Made by a program: the position numbers and the translations under genes. This document shows, in pieces, positions 58,346-64,000 of a DNA stretch of 64,000 nt (positions within the stretch are counted from its first letter, which is position 1; each line of letters opens with the position of its first letter). The DNA is from Lycium barbarum (taxonomy: Eukaryota > Streptophyta > Magnoliopsida > Solanales > Solanaceae), in NCBI RefSeq assembly GCF_019175385.1, contig NC_083346.1, positions 62,029,821 through 62,093,820 on the forward strand, in the 5' to 3' direction. Below the pieces are notes generated by a model. That model ran no database searches and was not told the DNA's origin. It saw only the letters and a list, made by a program, of their open reading frames with translations.

Positions 58346-59608
58346 TCAGGTTTCAAACCATCCAATTGGAGATCTGCATTTTCTTCCATATAAGGCTTCA
58401 TACGGGGCCATTTGAATGCTGGAATGATAGCTGTTATTATAGGAAAATTCAATAAGAGGCAAATGCTCATCCCAACTACCGCCAAAGTCCAATACACATG
58501 CCCGTAGCATATCCTCTAAGGTCTGAATAGTGCGCTCGGCTTGTCCGTCAGTCTGCGGATGGAACGCCGTGCTGAGCTTAACTTGGGTACCTAGACCATC
58601 TTGAAAGGACTTCCAGAACTTGGCTGTGAACTGTGCCCCTCTGTCTGTGATAATGGCCAAAGGAATACCGTGAAGTCGTACAATCTCCTTGAGATACAAT
58701 TTAGCATACTCTTCCGCCGAATATGTGGTTCTAACGGGGAGAAAATGAGCTGCTTTTGTGAGTCTATCCACGATCTCCCATATAGAATCATACTTCCCTC
58801 GCGTACGGGGTAACCCTACCACAATATCCATGTTAATTTCTTCCCATTTCCACGTAGGAATTTCCATTGCTTGCAATAACCCTCCTGGCTTTTGATGCTC
58901 GGCCTTCACTTGCTGGCAATTCGGACACTGTGCTACCAATTCTGCTATGTCTCGCTTTATGCCATCCCACCAATATACCAATTTGAGATCGTGGTACATC
59001 TTGGTTGCACCTGGATGAATAGAATACCGGGAATAATGTGCTTCCTCTAAAATCCGTTGGCGCAAGTTTGCTACATTCGGTACACATAACCTGTCTCGAT
59101 TTCTAAAAACCCCTTCTATGGAAACTTCGAATGGGGACTTTTCCTTTCCATGGGATACATCTCGATAGTGGCTTAACTGAAGATCTTCATATTGCCGTTC
59201 CTTCACTTCTAGATTCAGTGATGAAACTGTGGGGTCATTGACGCTAATACCTGCATCTACTGAATCAATGGGCCGTAAGCTGAGACTTGCTAACCGATGG
59301 ACTTCACGAGCCATTTCTCGCTTTTCCGAAGGAACTCCACATAAACTACCCATCGATCGGCGGCTAAGTGCATCCGCTACTACATTCGCCTTCCCTGGAT
59401 GATATAGAATGTTCACATCATAATCCTTCAGTAATTCTAACCATCTCCTTTGCCGCAGGTTCAACTCCTTCTGTTTGAAAATATATTGAAGGCTTTTGTG
59501 ATCCGTATAGATGTCCACGTGCACACCATATAAGTAGTGTCTCCACATTTTCAATGCATGAATGACCGCAGCTAGCTCAAGATCATGAGTGGGATAATTC
59601 TGTTCATG
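58346..59608 (-). pseudogene. RNase H end and integrase core, copy 2
   Basis: Open from just after the TGA at about 59610 to the TGA at 58346. Counted from the Met at 59554, the RNase H part holds [16 protein letters not shown] (about 11-26) and [18 protein letters not shown]. The integrase zinc finger is intact, with His173, His180, Cys210 and Cys213. The catalytic triad is intact, with Asp243, Asp304 and Glu340, and 35 residues lie between the last two (D,D35E). [20 protein letters not shown] is unmistakable. Only the bordering stops mark it as inactive. Confidence 0.92.
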
Positions 59609-59611
59609 TTT

Positions 59612-61798
59612 TCACAACTGTCTCGAAGCATATGCAATAACTTTCCCATTCTGCATCAATACACATCCTAATCCCACACCGGAGGCGTCACAATATACTA
59701 CATAGCCATCTGATCCTTCTGGAAGTGTTAGCACTGGCGCTGAGGTCAACCTGTTTTTCAACTCTTGGAAGCTACACTCACAGTCATCACTCCACTGGAA
59801 TTTAGCCGACTTCTGGGTTAACTTTGTCAATGGGGCTGAAATAGATGAGAATCCCTCTACGAATCTTCGATAATAACCTGCCAAACCCAGAAAACTATGA
59901 ACTTCCGTAGGCGTCGTAGGTCTTGGCCAAGTCTTCACAACTTCTATTTTCTGAGTGTCGACTTGGATACCATCATCTGAAATAACATGGCCTAAAAATG
60001 CCACTAAGTTTAGCCAAAACTCGCACTTCGAAAACTTTGCATACAATTCCCGATCTCGAAGAACGCCAAGAACAATTCTTAGATGATCTTCATGTTCTGA
60101 TTCTGTGCGAGAATATACCAGGATATCATTGATGAACACTATCACAAAAAGGTCCAAAAATGGCCTAAACACATTATTCATTAAATTCATGAACACTGCC
60201 GGGGAATTCGTCAACCCGAACGACATTACTCGAAACTCGTAGTGACTATATCTTGTCCTGAAGGCAGTCTTGGGAATATCTGCTTCCCTCATTCTCACCT
60301 GATGATAACCCGATCTCAGATCTATCCTGGAGAACCATTTAGCACCTTGCAATTGATCGAACATGTCGTCAATTCTAGGAAGAGGGTATTTATTCTTTAT
60401 TGTCACCTTGTTCAACCGCCTGTAGTCGATGCACATTCGTAGAGATCCATCTTTCTTCCTTACGAACAGGACTGGTGCTCCCCATGGCGCGGAACTAGGC
60501 CTTATAAACCCCTTCTCAAGTAAATCCTTTAGCTGTGCTTTTAGCTCTTTCAGTTCTGCTGGAGCCATTCGATATGGAGGAATAGAAATAGGCTCGGTGT
60601 TTGGTAGTACATCAATAGCAAAGTCGATCTCCCTTTCTGGAGGAAGGCCTAGTAACTCGTCGGGAAACACATCTGGGAATTCATTCCCTACCGGGACAGA
60701 CTGGAAAGTTGGCACTTCCGCTTCCGTGTCATAAACCTGAACTAGATGACAAATATAACCCTTGGCTATCATCTTTCTCGCCTTAAGGTAGGAAATAAAC
60801 CTACCCTTTGGGGAAACTGTATTACCCTTCCACTTGAGCATGGGCTCTCCCGGAAATTGGAATCGAACTACCTTTGTCCGACAACAAACATTAGCATAGC
60901 ATGATGCCAACCAGTCCATACCCATAATTACGTCAAAATCTATCATCTCAAGTTCAATCAAATCAGCCCTTGTCTGACGATCACATATAATGACTACACA
61001 GTTCTTGTATACTTGCCTCGCTATTACAGGATCACCAACCGGAGTGAATACCTCGAAAGATTTAATTGGCTCAGGTCTCACCCCAACACAATCAGCGATA
61101 TACGGAGTAATATATGAGAAGGTAGAACCTGGATCAATCAGAGCATACACGTCACGGGAAAATATAGTCAAGGTACCTGTGACAACATCTGGGGAAGACT
61201 CAAGATCCTGTCTCCCAGCTAAAGCATACACACGGGGCTGAACAACTCCTGAAGTGGATGCTCCCCCTCTACCTCTGCCTCTGCCTGCTGTAGTCTGAGG
61301 GGTCTGTGCTATCGGGCGCGCTGAAGAAGACCTCGCTGCTGAACCTGTGGGCTGAGTCTCCCCTCTATCTCTCGCTGAAGGGCAATCTCTCATCGTATGA
61401 CCAACCTGCCCGCAAGCATAACAAGCATCCGAACCCTGACGACACTGTCCGGAATGTAATTTGCCACACTGGCTACACCGCGGTACTGAAGGTCTCCTCT
61501 GGCTAAAGTCTCCCCTAGACTGCGAATCTGAGGCCCTCGAACTCTGTCCCTGGCCTGACTGAGTAGAACGATCAAATCTTATATCCGAGAATCTGGGAGG
61601 TGTACTAGTCACTGACTGACCTGAGTGCCTAGAATATGTCAGTCTCGGTCCCCCTAGGTACTCACTGCTCTCCCTCATAGATCTAGCCCTCTTACCTTGT
61701 CTTCTGTCACCATCACGATCACTTCTCTGCTGTCGTTGTCGTTCCTCGAGGTTCTGAGCATGGGCCTGTATCCGGGAAATATCCATCCCGTCTTGCAA
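59612..61798 (-). pseudogene. Gag C-terminus, protease, reverse transcriptase, RNase H start, copy 2
   Basis: One open frame of 728 codons. The zinc knuckle C-X2-C-X4-H-X4-C is at residues 126-139 ([14 protein letters not shown]), followed by an RG-rich linker. The protease active site [10 protein letters not shown] is at 221-230. RT spans about 400-580, with [13 protein letters not shown] and [15 protein letters not shown]. Its catalytic block reads [11 protein letters not shown] (residues 553-563), so the first Asp of the F-I-D-D motif is Asn. RNase H begins with [18 protein letters not shown] near 695. A TGA follows SRQL where copy 1 has an Arg codon CGA, a C-to-T change. Confidence 0.92.
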
Positions 61799-61870
61799 AG
61801 AGGCTGTCTAGAAATCTCTATACAGATGTGGCCCCAAACCACTCACAAATCTATAGACTCGGTCTCCTAA
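61799..61870 (-). pseudogene. Truncated gag start of copy 2 at a chimeric junction
   Basis: GDRVYRFVSGLGPHL matches GDRVHRFVSGLGPHL of copy 1 gag. It is followed by YRDF and a TAG, after which [11 protein letters not shown] continues the gag match. Upstream of GDR the sequence is unrelated to gag and belongs to the element carrying copy B. Confidence 0.75.
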
Positions 61871-62010
61871 TGTGGTGAATAAGCGCCAATAAAAATCATA
61901 GACTCTAAGTTGAGCTCCACCACGAATCATAGGCTCTATAAATGCACTTAAGCCAATGAGAATCATATCATCCTCCCCTTCTTTAAAAGGATTCGTCCTC
62001 GAATTCGAAC
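61871..62010 (-). repeat. 3' end of the copy B element: pre-LTR motif, purine tract and LTR stub
   Basis: The minus strand reads TTCGAATTCGAGGACGAATC, then AAAGAAGGGGAGGA, then TGATATGATTCTCATTGG. This is the layout seen before the 3' LTRs of both chromoviruses and the type C element. About 90 bases of LTR-like sequence remain before the junction with copy 2 gag. Confidence 0.5.
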
Positions 62011-63998
62011 CTAGCAAAAACCAAGGGAAGACAACAACAAGTAGATCCTCCAAGCATGAGGGTTAGTGTTAGCACAAACAAATCGACCAACATGCCACGG
62101 ATGCACAAACTTGTGGTATAGCCACTCATCAATAATCAACATGAAGAAAGACTCCACATATGGGGCACCAAAAAGTTGACCCCTCCAAAGATCATCATAG
62201 GCAAATAGGTAATAAAAAAAGGTGTCACACAAAACCACTTTTTCAACTAAAGTGACCTCAAGTATAGACTCATTATGGGGTTCAAGCACAAGTTCAAACA
62301 AGCCACTACTATTTGGAACACTCATGGAAGAAGTGACAATTCGTAAAAAGTTTCACCTTCTTTTTCAAAACATCTTTCCCCAACTATCATGTCATTTCCC
62401 TTTAAGGGAAGGTTTCCATCACAAGGGAAAGGTTTATCTAACCTATGCCAATCTCGAAGTAGCATCTCCCTGTCCCTTAGGTTAGGAGATCTAGCATAGT
62501 CCTTCCAAGAAGTGTGCTCTTGTTCATGTAATTCACTCCCTTTCTTTAAAGAGCACTCTTCACTTCCGGAAGCCATTCTCAAATTCGACGTTAGTCCATC
62601 AAGGGGGTCACAAATCCTCAAGAAGGATCCTTCGTCATCGGGGATGGTGTCAAGAACTTCACCCACCCCATGCTTGTCATCAAGAATAAGCTTATCATCA
62701 TCCCATAGTGGGTTACAAAACACATTATAGTCTCCAAAGGAAATTACATGCTCAACATTACCATACACCCCACTAGGTACATCATTTCCACAAGTCATGT
62801 CAACTTCACATAAGACATTATCTTTAAGGGAAAAATATTCAATGAACATCGAAGAGTCAAAGAATGCAATCTTAGTCTCAAAAAGACAAAGGTCATCTAC
62901 CAAAGCATTTTCATTAACATGACTATTCACATGATCAATTACATCAATATCATCACTAAATTGAGGTTCATTAAGCACGTCACAAAGTTCCTCAAATAGT
63001 GGATTATCATGGCAAGCAAATTGATCAATACAAGTATCCACACTAGTTGGACACAAATTGATCTTGCTAGAAGAATCAATTCGGTCATCGCTAGGATCAA
63101 CTAGTGGGTGAACTTTCATGTCACGTGACAATGTACTAACATGCAAATCACAAGGGTCAACACTAGGTGGACACAAATTGATCTCACAAGAAGAATCAAG
63201 ATGGTCATCAATAGGATCAACTAGTGTTGGACCACCTATGTCAACGACATTATCAACAATCAATGAAGACTCACTAAGATTATCACAAGGTAAAGGTTCA
63301 TTAAGCTCACATAAAGAAAAGCTTTCACTCACACTCACCCTAACAACATGATCACTCATATCATATAGAGAGTTAAGATTAGCTATGTTACCTTGAAGTT
63401 CACATACTACATCTTCTTTACCTCAGATTTCAACATTGGAGCCCATTTTCTCCTTCGGGAAGCCTTTAACTGCCTCATGAGCCTTCAAAGTTCGAGGCTC
63501 ATCATTCGGTTTGCTTCCAAGAATACTTGCACCATTATCAAAGTAGCTAGAGAAGAAAGAAAAGTTACAAGGGTTAGAATGGGGTTGTGACAACTCCCTC
63601 ACATCACTCCTCACAACCTCTAGTTTTTCCACTCTGGAGTTGTCATTTTTCACTTCCTTACTCCTCTCAATCTTTTCTCTCTCAATTTCATGGGAGTTAG
63701 GATAATTGTCAAGTAAATCTTTAGGAGGGTTAAGGGAACCCACCAATTCACTCTTTTCTTTCGCCTCACAAGGATTGGCTTTCTTTTTCATATGTTGCTC
63801 CTTGAGTAAGTGTTCCTTTATTAGGTGCAGATGCTCGGTCATCACTTTGATACATTTGTCTATTTATTCCCATTGTGAATGAAGGGAATCACTTCTCATT
63901 TGAGGCCTTGCATCTTCTCCACTTCCTTTACCTATCAATACTTCCCTCCTACCTCCAACATCATAGCCATATTGAGAACATGGCACATTTGCATTAGG
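62011..63998 (-). pseudogene. Retroelement-associated ORF with internal repeats, copy B
   Basis: The frame runs from the right edge of the window. A TAA lies near 63864 (after LHSQWE). The next open part (63845 to about 63423) is a Lys/Glu-rich, probably coiled segment (MTEHLHLIKEHLLKEQ). A single in-frame TGA at about 63420 precedes the main part (to 62322), with two copies of the roughly 40-residue repeat (TLVDPIDDHLDSSCEINLCP and PLVDPSDDRIDSSSKINLCP). One T is missing from a T-run near 62352, which shifts the frame to the last part (62325-62011; LVEKVVLCDTFFYYLFAYDD, DEWLYHKFVHPWHVGRFV). It is homologous to copy A at 2-1405. I do not recognise a known domain. Confidence 0.5.
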
Positions 63999-64000
63999 AT

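Larger units (their letters stand above)
55153..61870 (-). mobile_element. Chromovirus (Tekay/Del type) copy 2, 5'-truncated
   Basis: Order on the minus strand: partial gag, zinc knuckle, protease, RT, RNase H, integrase, chromodomain, polypurine tract, 3' LTR. The 5' LTR, primer-binding site and most of gag are absent; coding similarity starts at GDRVYRFVSGLGPHL near 61870, fused to copy B of the accessory ORF element. The D,D35E integrase and a chromodomain-like C-terminus place it among chromoviruses, and the overall sequence fits the Tekay/Del group. Confidence 0.9.

Overview
This is plant nuclear DNA, most likely from a member of the Solanaceae. The evidence is an intron-split first coding region of a plant cytoplasmic 5'-3' exoribonuclease (XRN4 type), an RTE-type LINE with the GTT-repeat tail typical of Solanaceae, a tRNA-derived SINE tail, a Mutator-like transposase, and Tekay/Del-type chromovirus (Ty3/gypsy) retrotransposons primed by initiator-Met tRNA. 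There are no operons, ribosome binding sites or other bacterial signals. Almost the whole window is transposable-element sequence.

Left part (1-11.7 kb): a retroelement-associated ORF with internal repeats (copy A), an L1-type LINE remnant, a SINE tail, a 51-52 bp tandem repeat, the 5' end of an XRN4-like gene on the minus strand (5' UTR intron plus first coding exon; no further exon found), a 5'-truncated RTE LINE, two doubtful exon-like pieces, and a decayed Mutator-like transposase that stops abruptly at an LTR edge at 11,700.

Middle (11.7-35.0 kb): the 3' LTR of chromovirus copy 1 is split by a nest. A solo LTR (type E, 5-bp target duplication TAAAA) contains a 14.7-kb non-coding LTR element (type C, duplication TTTAT). 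That element has two 2-kb LTRs, a primer-binding site and a polypurine tract but no gag or pol, and it contains two solo LTRs of a third type (D; duplications TTTAT and CATGA). The decayed gag-pol of chromovirus copy 1 follows on the minus strand (30.4-35.0 kb).

Right part (35.0-64 kb): a plus-strand LTR with its primer-binding site, split by a solo LTR (duplication GGTAT); D and E fragments; a second nest (E containing D containing E, and the same outer E containing an A-type solo LTR); then chromovirus copy 2 (minus strand, 55.2-61.9 kb). Copy 2 is nearly open, with two internal stops in pol, but its RT active site is mutated and its 5' end is lost at a chimeric junction with copy B of the accessory ORF (62.0-64.0 kb).

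The most striking unexplained signals lie inside the LTRs. Nineteen perfect copies of the palindrome TACGGNCCGTA were found, all in LTRs. The clusters I could orient lie just upstream of a TATA-like box, and in one LTR type a different palindrome cluster takes that place. Three sequence boxes are also shared by LTR types that otherwise look unrelated. LTR types A, C, D and E are my own labels for groups recognised by their end sequences.
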